The notes beneath the pieces are model-generated. The model saw nothing but the letters and a program-made list of their open reading frames with translations, ran no database searches and was not told the origin of the DNA. Made by a program: the position numbers and the translations under genes. Below, piece after piece: positions 1-5,206 of a stretch of DNA of 27,319 nt (positions are counted from its first letter, which is position 1; the number at the start of each line of letters is the position of its first letter). Origin of the DNA: a virus; the IMG/VR virus record IMGVR_UViG_3300045243_000027, positions 1 to 27,319 of that record, one strand, 5' to 3'.

Positions 1-31
1 ACTAAGAAAGGCAACGGGGGCACGGGGAATA

Positions 32-544
32 ATGCTTGATATGCTAGAAAAGCCTCACCGCTCGGCGGATGAGGACAAGGGTTATTGCGACAAAGCGAAG
101 AACGGATCGGCACAGCTTCTTTCGCTGTTGAGAAAACATCACGCCGAGCTTGTGCAGAAGGAAGAACCAGAAAAGGCCGTTCCTGTAGTCCGCGAGCTTC
201 CACCGATGAAGCAACCGTGGTTCGGCGTATTCCCAGACGATATATCCGACCGCATCTTGATTGCGGATATCACCAAGGCTTGCGCTCGGCGTTTTAAAAT
301 CCCGCTGCATGATTTGCAATCGCACAGCAGGGTTGGCGGTCTCATCCGCGCGAGATTCATCATGTACTTTCTCGCTTGCGCCTTGTCGGGCCGCTCCTCG
401 GTCTACGTCGGCAGGAGGCTTGGTCGAGACCACGCGACGATTCTGCACGGAAAGAAGCTCGTCGAGAAATGGCGGGAGAAAGACACTTGCGTTGAAATGG
501 ATCTTCGGACCATCGCGGCTGCTGTAGGAGGCTCTCTCGGATGA
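32..544 (+). CDS. DnaA domain IV-like DNA-binding protein
   Basis: A 170-residue protein whose residues about 75-150 match the C-terminal DNA-binding domain (domain IV, Bac_DnaA_C) of the replication initiator DnaA. The diagnostic stretch GRDHATILHG (131-140) corresponds to the DnaA signature GRDHTTVxHA and is preceded by the expected helix RARFIMYFLACALSGRSS. There is no AAA+ ATPase domain, so it cannot be a full initiator. It probably binds DnaA-box-like DNA, either to recruit or interfere with host initiation or as a regulator; that role is inferred. The first 60 residues are charged and not recognised. A GGGGA run lies just before the ATG; an internal ATG at 41 is an alternative start. 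Frame 1 is open from the window edge to a TGA at 37-39, so the tail of an upstream gene may overlap this start. The stop overlaps the next start as ATGA. Confidence 0.85.
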   Translation: MLDMLEKPHRSADEDKGYCDKAKNGSAQLLSLLRKHHAELVQKEEPEKAVPVVRELPPMKQPWFGVFPDDISDRILIADITKACARRFKIPLHDLQSHSRVGGLIRARFIMYFLACALSGRSSVYVGRRLGRDHATILHGKKLVEKWREKDTCVEMDLRTIAAAVGGSLG

Positions 545-684
545 AACATTCCCCTCGATCCCTATTGAAGGCCAATAAGCGCGCCCTGAAAAGTGCTGAT
601 CCGCGATCCCGTGACCGTCTGCGCCATCGCGTCAAGGTTTTGGAGATCGTGATTGCGCTGCGGAAGAGGGGGCGCGCAGCATGA
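541..684 (+). CDS. small basic protein, unknown function
   Basis: A 47-codon ORF joined to both neighbours by ATGA overlaps (541-544 and 681-684), which is the main reason to believe it. The product is very rich in Arg and Lys (MKHSPRSLLKANKRALKSA at the start, a segment RSRDRLRHR in the middle, ending RKRGRAA) and would be strongly basic. This suggests nucleic-acid binding, but no family is recognised. It lies between the DnaA domain IV-like gene and the GapR-like gene and would be translated by coupling with them. It is too short for confident coding statistics. Confidence 0.55.
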   Translation: MKHSPRSLLKANKRALKSADPRSRDRLRHRVKVLEIVIALRKRGRAA

Positions 685-881
685 AAATCCGAAAATCCGT
701 TCCTACCGAAGGTCTAGCTGAAAAATACCTCACTGGTTCCTGGCGCTATGTCATGCCGGACTTTGACAGGCCGGATCACAGCATTATCGAGAGCACATTT
801 TGTAACAATCGCGTTCCCCCCAACCAAACCAAAGAGGAATGCGATGACGGAGCAGGGTCACAACAGCAACCAGCAGCTTAA
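681..881 (+). CDS. small hypothetical protein
   Basis: A 66-codon ORF starting at an ATGA overlap with the preceding small gene. Its 3' end overlaps the GapR-like gene by 38 bases. Residues 12-42 (GLAEKYLTGSWRYVMPDFDRP and on) look like ordinary protein, but the last 25 residues lie over the ribosome-binding site and start of the next gene and are of low complexity (Gln/Ala/Gly). No family is recognised. It is supported mainly by translational coupling. The long overlap with a confident gene is a reason for doubt. Confidence 0.4.
   Translation: MKIRKSVPTEGLAEKYLTGSWRYVMPDFDRPDHSIIESTFCNNRVPPNQTKEECDDGAGSQQQPAA
763..791 (+). promoter_or_regulatory. possible promoter upstream of the GapR-like gene
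   Basis: A perfect TTGACA at 763-768 is followed after 16 bases by TATCGA (785-790), a poor -10 element with only the first three bases matching consensus. It would give a leader of about 45 bases before the ATG at 844. It lies inside the small ORF at 681. One perfect hexamer is weak evidence by itself. Confidence 0.22.
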
Positions 882-1098
882 AAGCATTGTCGAGCGGATT
901 GAGCATGTTGAGGTCGAGATCAAGGATCTCCAGACCGGCCGCACGGAAATCTATGCCGAGGCAAAATCACACGGCTATGATGTAAAAGCCCTCAAAGCCG
1001 CCGTAAGCAGGCGCAAGGCCGATGCCAACAAGCGCGCCGAGCATGAGGCGCAGGTTGATCTTTACATGAACGCGCTTGCCTCTTTGGTACGCCCATGA
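844..1098 (+). CDS. gapR: GapR-like (DUF2312) DNA-binding protein
   Basis: An 84-residue protein of the GapR/DUF2312 family. The core (residues 13-80) shows the family pattern: a coiled-coil helix KSIVERIEHVEVEIKDL, then IYAEAKSHGYDVKALKAAVSRRK and a C-terminal helix ending VDLYMNALA. In Caulobacter, GapR binds AT-rich, overtwisted DNA ahead of replication forks and is needed for chromosome replication; it is close to 90 residues long, like this one. Phage copies are common in alphaproteobacterial phages. The start at 844 is chosen over the in-frame ATG at 748 because AGAGGAATGCG gives a good ribosome-binding site and because family homology begins about here. The stop overlaps the next gene by four bases. 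An inferred role is to organise phage DNA or assist phage replication, which suits its place among replication genes. Confidence 0.92.
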   Translation: MTEQGHNSNQQLKSIVERIEHVEVEIKDLQTGRTEIYAEAKSHGYDVKALKAAVSRRKADANKRAEHEAQVDLYMNALASLVRP

Positions 1099-1667
1099 GG
1101 CCGCGCTATAGCCGGTATAATGACCCCTACGGCGACGGGCTGGATGCCGATGGGTATGTAATCGAGCCGTCCGGTCGTAAGCCGTTCATTCACGGCTGCG
1201 AGGAGGACGTTGGCGACTTCCGGCCGATAAAGCTGGTGAATGCCATGCAGTCCGCGATCAATCGCATCAGAGTGATGATGGACATTGGAGGAAACTGCGA
1301 CAGCCCAATTGAGGTCCAGATTGGTGCGGCAATTCTCACCTTTTTTGAGCGCTCTGGGAATCCGTTGCGCCTCTGCAAGACGGTTGACCTTAGAAGCCTT
1401 CCGGATGAGCTTGTGCTGGTCCCTCAGTTTGCCTGGAGCTATTACCGCTCCGATTGGGCCATCCTAAATCCAGCGCGCCACGGCGCCTTGCTGATCGAAT
1501 GTGACGGCAAGGACTTCCATTCCTCTGCCGAACAGCGCGCCCACGATGCCGCGAAGGACGCCGCGGCGCTCGATCGCGGGTTTCTCACAATGCGTTTTTC
1601 GGGTTCCATCATCTTCCGTGACGCGGATGGATGCGCCCAGAAAATCCATGATGCGGTGCACGGGTGA
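1095..1667 (+). CDS. PD-(D/E)XK nuclease, DUF559/Vsr-like
   Basis: A 190-residue protein with a restriction-endonuclease fold signature of the DUF559/very-short-patch type. SPIE (70-73) supplies the helix glutamate, the SDW around D120 the first acidic residue, and ECDGKDFH (135-142) the E-x-D-G-K core with the downstream His typical of DUF559. A conserved helix with RAHDAAKDAALD-type spacing follows, then the strand LTMRFSGSIIF. The fold cleaves or nicks DNA in other members; whether this one acts in recombination, repair, host DNA degradation or exclusion is not visible. The N-terminal 60 residues are not recognised. The ATG overlaps the stop of the GapR-like gene, and its own stop overlaps a GTG start, so it is part of the same transcription unit. 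Confidence 0.8.
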   Translation: MRPRYSRYNDPYGDGLDADGYVIEPSGRKPFIHGCEEDVGDFRPIKLVNAMQSAINRIRVMMDIGGNCDSPIEVQIGAAILTFFERSGNPLRLCKTVDLRSLPDELVLVPQFAWSYYRSDWAILNPARHGALLIECDGKDFHSSAEQRAHDAAKDAAALDRGFLTMRFSGSIIFRDADGCAQKIHDAVHG

Positions 1668-2383
1668 GCGCAACGGGGGAATTGATCGCCGCGCTCATAG
1701 CGGGCGGGATGAATGCTGCTGATGCGGCAGGACTGGTTGCGCGCGCCGGCGTCGAAATGACGGGCGCTCTCACCAAGAAATCGTCCAATGCGGTACGTCA
1801 ACAGCGCTACCGCGACAGACACGCGAGCGTAACGAACCGTAACGAAACCGTAACGGAGCGTAACGCAGATAAACGTAACGAAACCGTAACAAACCGTAAC
1901 GAAACCGTAACGCGTAACGCTCCCTCTCTCTCTAAAGAAGATAAGAAAGAAAAGAAAAAAAGAGAGAGTGCAGAAAAGCGAGCGGCGCAATTGCCGGACG
2001 GATGGCGGCCCGACGAAAAGCACTGGGCCGCTTCGGCCGCGCGGCTCGGAAGCTCTGAACGCGCCGAGCGCGAGCTGACAAAATTCACCAACCACGCGCT
2101 TTCCAAGGGGCGTACGGCGAAAAATTGGAATGCTGCATGGGCGAATTGGGTTGAACGAGCAATCGACTGGGGCGGAAATGGGAACGCAATTAGCAATCAT
2201 CGAACAGATACCGCCGCCGGACGTGCGACGGCCCGCGAACTTGACCAAGTTGCCGCAATGGGCGGAGCAGCGTTGCGCTACTTGCAGGAACGAAAGTCAG
2301 CCGGGTCCGGACGGCCGTCACCGGATGGTGCCGGTGTTGCCGAAATCGTTGATTTTGGGGAAAGAGCAAAAAATGTTGGTTGA
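1664..2383 (+). CDS. putative phage replication protein with internal iterons
   Basis: A 239-codon ORF from a GTG that overlaps the previous stop (GTGA). Residues 40-55 (NAVRQQRYRDRHA) form a basic segment. Residues 56-84 are a repetitive NRNETVT tract encoded by the CGTAAC repeats annotated separately. A highly charged KEDKKEKKKRES linker is followed by a conserved-looking domain at about 108-168 (LPDGWRPDEKHW to WNAAWANWVERA), of the kind seen at the C-terminus of phage helicase-loader/replication proteins (lambda O/P or DUF1376-associated types). That family call is from memory and only moderately sure. The last 68 codons overlap the next gene in another frame, where third-position GC favours the other frame, so the true C-terminus may be little constrained. 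Confidence 0.7.
   Translation: MSATGELIAALIAGGMNAADAAGLVARAGVEMTGALTKKSSNAVRQQRYRDRHASVTNRNETVTERNADKRNETVTNRNETVTRNAPSLSKEDKKEKKKRESAEKRAAQLPDGWRPDEKHWAASAARLGSSERAERELTKFTNHALSKGRTAKNWNAAWANWVERAIDWGGNGNAISNHRTDTAAGRATARELDQVAAMGGAALRYLQERKSAGSGRPSPDGAGVAEIVDFGERAKNVG
1828..1919 (+). repeat. nine phased CGTAAC repeats (candidate origin iterons)
   Basis: CGTAAC begins at 1828, 1838, 1849, 1859, 1874, 1885, 1895, 1906 and 1913; eight of the nine read CGTAACG. The spacings are 10, 11, 10, 15, 11, 10, 11 and 7, so within two groups of four the copies recur every 10.5 bp (a 21-bp, seven-codon unit), placing them on one face of the helix. They lie in the middle of the putative replication gene, just before a purine-rich tract. 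This matches the layout of the lambda origin inside gene O. Confidence 0.75.
1926..1970 (+). other. purine/A-rich tract, candidate DNA-unwinding element
   Basis: Directly after the CGTAAC repeats the plus strand switches from a CT run (TCTCTCTCT) to an almost pure A/G run of about 35 bases (AAAGAAGATAAGAAAGAAAA and onwards to AGAGAGAG). Strand asymmetry and AT-richness beside iterons are the usual features of an origin melting region. In protein terms it encodes a Lys/Glu linker, so coding constraint alone does not explain the near absence of pyrimidines. Confidence 0.5.
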
Positions 2384-2813
2384 GCAGCATGTTTCGGCGC
2401 TTGGCGCTGTTCTTGCAATGACGCCGTACGAAGATATCCAGCATGGACAATTGACGCTCGCGACCGTCACCAAAATGACGATGGTGCTGCCGGGAAGGGA
2501 AGCTGGGGATCTTACAGGCGAGGCTAAGGGCGAAGCTTACATGGCGGCCTTGGAAGATGTGCCGAGTTGGGCCGTTCAAGAGGCTATGCGGAAATGGTAT
2601 CGGGCAGAATACGGGGCAAAACACGATTACAAGTGGCAGCCTGGCCCCGCGATCTTGCGCGAACTGGCATTGATCGAAACCTATCGCGTGATGGCCGTGC
2701 GGCGGAAGCTAAACGAGGTTTTGGCTGCCGAGCCACTTATTGAGTTTACGGATGAACAGCAAGAGTCCATGCGTTCGCGTATCTCGGAATATCTAAAAAT
2801 GCGGTCGGCGTAA
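2178..2813 (+). CDS. replication-region protein, unknown function
   Basis: An ORF of 211 codons if read from the ATG at 2178, overlapping the upstream gene by 206 bases. An ATG at 2374, preceded by GGGGAAAGAG, would give 146 codons and only a 10-base overlap. I prefer the longer form because codons in the overlap have clearly higher third-position GC in this frame, and because PPPDVRRPANLTKLPQW and VLPKSLILGKEQ read as continuous protein. The body (residues about 70-200) is mostly helical, with ALEDVPSWAVQEAMRKWYRAEYG and KWQPGPAILRELALIETYRV. No catalytic motif is seen. The position after a putative replication protein would suit a helicase loader or accessory factor, but that is context only. 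Confidence 0.65.
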   Translation: MGTQLAIIEQIPPPDVRRPANLTKLPQWAEQRCATCRNESQPGPDGRHRMVPVLPKSLILGKEQKMLVEQHVSALGAVLAMTPYEDIQHGQLTLATVTKMTMVLPGREAGDLTGEAKGEAYMAALEDVPSWAVQEAMRKWYRAEYGAKHDYKWQPGPAILRELALIETYRVMAVRRKLNEVLAAEPLIEFTDEQQESMRSRISEYLKMRSA

Positions 2814-2844
2814 AACTTCAATCAGGGGCAACCGGGGCAACGAA

Positions 2845-3390
2845 ATGAACGCATTGGCATCACGCAAGAAACTCAAGGGAATACCCGTGGAATACCGGCC
2901 CATTGAAGGGCCAACGGAAGAGCGCAAACGGCATTCAGGCGGGTTTTTCGAGATCGGGGGGGACAGCCAGGTCGGCCGCAAATACACGATGCAGGACTCT
3001 CCGCTGGACCGCATGCGGGCGCGAAACGCGATCGACCCGAAAGAATACTCGGCGCTTCGGAAATACGCCCATCATTTTTATCATGGGGGGCTACTTCCTT
3101 CGGTAGGCTCGGTCGATCTGAACCGGGTATTTGCTTCGGATCCCCTGAGTATGTCCGGCATGGCGAAATCCGAAGGTCAGGCGCACCATCGCCAACAGTA
3201 CCGAAAGGCGAGAGAGATTTTAGGCCATCGCCCCGGCATTGTGGTGGATAATGTTGTTTGCGCCGAGTGGGATTTGACGACGGCAGGGCACTCGATCGGC
3301 TATGCCAGCCCTTATCGAGCGCGCCAAGCGGCTTCCGAAATTTTGCGTGATGCCGGCTATCGCCTGGCTAGATTTTGGGGAATTGGCTGA
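2845..3390 (+). CDS. DUF6456-like DNA-binding protein, candidate late regulator
   Basis: A 181-residue protein. Residues 52-82 (SPLDRMRARNAIDPKEYSALR and on) and 107-178 (MAKSEGQAHHRQQYRKAREIL, then VVDNVVCAEWDLTTAGHSIGY, then RARQAASEILRDAGYRLARFW) resemble, from memory, the helical/HTH DUF6456-type domain of alphaproteobacteria: two helical blocks, a VVC-x-xW strand-like centre and a final helix ending RLARFW. It is the last regulator-like gene before an attenuator-like element and the late genes, the position of lambda Q or P22 gp23 antiterminators. A late-transcription role is inferred from position, not from homology. The ATG follows GGGGCAACGAA. The gene ends in a TGATG overlap with the HNH gene. 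Confidence 0.6.
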   Translation: MNALASRKKLKGIPVEYRPIEGPTEERKRHSGGFFEIGGDSQVGRKYTMQDSPLDRMRARNAIDPKEYSALRKYAHHFYHGGLLPSVGSVDLNRVFASDPLSMSGMAKSEGQAHHRQQYRKAREILGHRPGIVVDNVVCAEWDLTTAGHSIGYASPYRARQAASEILRDAGYRLARFWGIG

Positions 3391-3965
3391 TGCCTGTCGA
3401 ATTGCTGGATATTTCAATCAGCCGTCCGAAAGCTAAGGATCGCCCGAAGACGCATCCAGAACAGCGCCGTTTTGAAGATGGGGCGGTCGAGGTTGTTTTG
3501 CCTAATGGCGGGCGTTTGCGCCAAGTTCCTACCCTTTGTCTGACATGCGGCAGAGAAAAGATCGACCACATTACCGATGCAGGGAGCTTTAAGCGCTTTC
3601 ACTCCGGGTTATGCCCGCATTGTTTCAAGTTAGAGCAGGTCGCTCGCGAGCAGGCCCTCGCCCAAGAGAGAGCTGCGCGCATGTCTCTTGGCGAGACCGC
3701 TGCCCAGCGTCGGTACGTCGCGCAGATTTTGGCTACTCCGCTTTGGCGCGATCGGCTCGAAATCAAAAAAATATATGTGGAGGCAAAAAGACTTAGCGCT
3801 GAAACTGGAATCGATTATGAAGTTGATCATATCTATCCGATTCAAAGCGAATTCGCGTGCGGGCTGCACGTCCACCATAATCTGCGGATACTCGAAAAGG
3901 GTTTGAACAGAGCTAAGAAAAACATCTTTCCGCTATTCGATAGCCCGGCACTTAGGGATAGCTGA
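3390..3965 (+). CDS. HNH endonuclease with zinc-ribbon
   Basis: A 191-residue protein starting at the TGATG overlap. Two CxxC pairs (C50/C53 and C75/C78) form a probable zinc ribbon. The C-terminal half holds the HNH core: YEVDHIYPI (D146-H147), then HHNLRIL with N164, and LNRAKKN with N173. HNH proteins nick or cut DNA at a beta-beta-alpha metal centre. Many phages carry one beside the terminase genes, where it can be needed for DNA packaging. This one lies one small intergenic region upstream of the small terminase, so a packaging role is as likely as a homing one. From about 3760 the gene looks AT-richer than its neighbours. A longer form from 3375 is possible but would overlap the preceding gene more. 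Confidence 0.85.
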   Translation: MPVELLDISISRPKAKDRPKTHPEQRRFEDGAVEVVLPNGGRLRQVPTLCLTCGREKIDHITDAGSFKRFHSGLCPHCFKLEQVAREQALAQERAARMSLGETAAQRRYVAQILATPLWRDRLEIKKIYVEAKRLSAETGIDYEVDHIYPIQSEFACGLHVHHNLRILEKGLNRAKKNIFPLFDSPALRDS

Positions 3966-3983
3966 AAATAGTTCTTGCAAAAA

Positions 3984-4027
3984 GGGCGCGGGTCACACCA
4001 AATCAGACAGCATCGTGATTTGCGCCC
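3984..4027 (+). promoter_or_regulatory. 13-bp hairpin overlapping the terminator (candidate attenuator)
   Basis: GGGCGCGGGTCAC (3984-3996) can pair with GTGATTTGCGCCC (4015-4027) in RNA: six outer GC pairs, three G-U wobbles, then TCAC/GTGA, closing an 18-base loop. The last three bases of the 3' arm (4025-4027) are also the first bases of the terminator stem, so the two hairpins compete. It lies in the only sizeable non-coding stretch (3966-4066) at the early/late boundary. Confidence 0.5.
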
Positions 4028-4052
4028 GCCCGGTTCGTCCTGGCGGGTTTTT
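4025..4052 (+). terminator. intrinsic terminator before the late genes
   Basis: CCCGCC (4025-4030) pairs with GGCGGG (4042-4047), with an inner GG/CC pairing (4032-4033 with 4039-4040), followed by a T run from 4048. This is a standard Rho-independent terminator. It lies between the HNH gene and the packaging genes. The bases after it (TTTTTCATTGGGG) recur nearly unchanged after the terminator at 9591. Confidence 0.75.
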
Positions 4053-4066
4053 CATTGGGGCATCCC

Positions 4067-4231
4067 ATGGGTGATGTAATTGCCGGAATTGATTTCAGAT
4101 CCGGCTATGCGAAGAAATCCTGGCAGCACGACGTAGCCGACGAAAGGCGCAAAGAGGCGGATAGGCTTGCCAAGTCTGCCGATACTGCGCCGAGTGAGTA
4201 TTGCGCTGCACCAGACGATGAACCGGCCTAA
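4067..4231 (+). CDS. small hypothetical protein
   Basis: A 54-codon ORF directly after the terminator, with GGGG six bases before its ATG as ribosome-binding site. The product begins MGDVIAGIDFRSGYAKKSWQ and has a charged helix DVADERRKEADRLAKSAD. No domain is recognised. It would be the first gene of the late transcript. It overlaps the start of the next ORF by 14 bases. Confidence 0.5.
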   Translation: MGDVIAGIDFRSGYAKKSWQHDVADERRKEADRLAKSADTAPSEYCAAPDDEPA

Positions 4232-4763
4232 TTCATTCAGCCCGCTTTTGTTTCGGCTCTACGCCAGCGATCTATCCGAGGCCGTCTCCAAAATGTCCCA
4301 AGAGCGGATGCACACCAGGATCATCGGCTCTGACAAGTTCGTCACAATGGACGGCAAAACGGTAATGGTAAGCCAAATGGCTACGGATGATGAAATAGCT
4401 GCGGCCCTCCATCGGGGCAACGCTGCGAGTGGCAGTCAGAATCAGGCAACGAATAATTACTCGACTTACGCGGGCCAATTGGCTGCGGCCACTCCGTTGC
4501 CGCCCGCACCGACGATTACGCCCGTGGCTAAACCTGCCGCTCAGGGCTCATTCGCTGCAAGCCTCAAGGCCATCGTAGACGAAGCTAAGGCAGGCATCGA
4601 ACAGGCAAAGGCGGACGGCTTGGCGCAAGTCAGAGATGCTGTTGGTGATCTCAGCAAGGCTAAGGAGGCCACTCTTCGCGTGACCGGGAATATGGCCAGC
4701 ACGGTCAAATCTCAGGCTGCCGACATCATGGCCGAGCTTGGTCAGATATCAAACGATCTGTAA
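4218..4763 (+). CDS. hypothetical protein preceding the terminase
   Basis: A 181-codon ORF from the ATG at 4218. Other in-frame ATGs at 4293 and 4308 are possible starts, and no site has a strong ribosome-binding sequence; the frame is open upstream to 4167. The N-terminal part (HTRIIGSDKFVTMDGKTVMV and on) is globular, the middle (about 90-115) is Pro/Ala-rich, and the last 65 residues (ASLKAIVDEAKAGIEQAKADG to ELGQISNDL) are a long amphipathic helix with few bulky residues. No family is recognised. The stop overlaps the small terminase start as TAATG, so the two are translationally coupled. Confidence 0.7.
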   Translation: MNRPNSFSPLLFRLYASDLSEAVSKMSQERMHTRIIGSDKFVTMDGKTVMVSQMATDDEIAAALHRGNAASGSQNQATNNYSTYAGQLAAATPLPPAPTITPVAKPAAQGSFAASLKAIVDEAKAGIEQAKADGLAQVRDAVGDLSKAKEATLRVTGNMASTVKSQAADIMAELGQISNDL

Positions 4764-5206
4764 TGCCAGCTCTTTCAAATGCGCGACATGAGAAGTTTGC
4801 GCAGGAACTATCGAAGGGTAAGACGGCGACAGATGCCTATGTCCTTGCTGGATATAAGGCAAATGACGGCAATGCGGCGACCCTTAAAGGCAATCAAAGG
4901 ATTTTAGATAGGGTCGCAGAGCTTCAGAACGCAGCTTCCATGCGGGTTGAAGTGACCGTTGCGAGCCTTCTTCAGGAAGCGGCCGAAATTCAGCAAGCCG
5001 CGAAGGATGCCGGGCAGCATTCGGCCGCTATAGCAGCGCTGACAGCCAAGGCGAAACTAGCCGGCCTTTGGGTCGATAAGGCAGAGAACACAAATCGTAA
5101 TGTTGATCCAGCCCGAGTCACAGACGCGGAACTTGCCGCAGTTGTCCAGGCTGACAGCGGCGAAAGAGCTACAGCGGCGCCGGCTGATCCGTCGAAACTT
5201 AACTGA
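4763..5206 (+). CDS. terS: terminase small subunit
   Basis: A 147-residue protein. The N-terminal 45 residues (ARHEKFAQELSKGKTATDAYV, LAGYKANDGNAATLKGNQRIL) are the helix-turn-helix of Terminase_2-type small subunits, with the usual KFAQEL...G..AT.AY..AGY pattern and the conserved Asn/Ala of the second helix. A helical oligomerisation segment at 50-110 follows. It would recognise the packaging site on phage DNA and deliver it to the large subunit. It lies directly before the large subunit, which overlaps its 3' end in another frame. Confidence 0.9.
   Translation: MPALSNARHEKFAQELSKGKTATDAYVLAGYKANDGNAATLKGNQRILDRVAELQNAASMRVEVTVASLLQEAAEIQQAAKDAGQHSAAIAALTAKAKLAGLWVDKAENTNRNVDPARVTDAELAAVVQADSGERATAAPADPSKLN

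Noticed and set aside
1-39. C-terminal tail of an upstream gene in frame 1 ending TGA at 37-39
   Set aside because: Only 12 codons are visible and they are low complexity (Gly/Asn/Lys); possible but not supportable as a gene from this window.
748-843. N-terminal extension of the GapR-like protein from the ATG at 748
   Set aside because: Would add 32 residues not found in the family; AGAGGAATGCG before 844 and family length favour the shorter form.
1828-1919. CRISPR array
   Set aside because: Repeats are six to seven bases with 4-5 base gaps in a reading frame; no spacers of CRISPR length.
1442-2248. 268-codon minus-strand ORF
   Set aside because: Lies fully opposite two good plus-strand genes; contains translated antisense of the CGTAAC repeats and purine tract (FFLFFLIFF), not a plausible membrane protein.
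3966-4066. tRNA or late promoter in the intergenic region
   Set aside because: No cloverleaf or T-loop sequence; TTGCAA at 3975 has no acceptable -10 at 16-18 bases. The region is better explained by the two hairpins.
4763-5206. pac/cos packaging site in or near the small terminase gene
   Set aside because: P22 carries pac inside its small-subunit gene, but I see no repeat or palindrome here that marks one.
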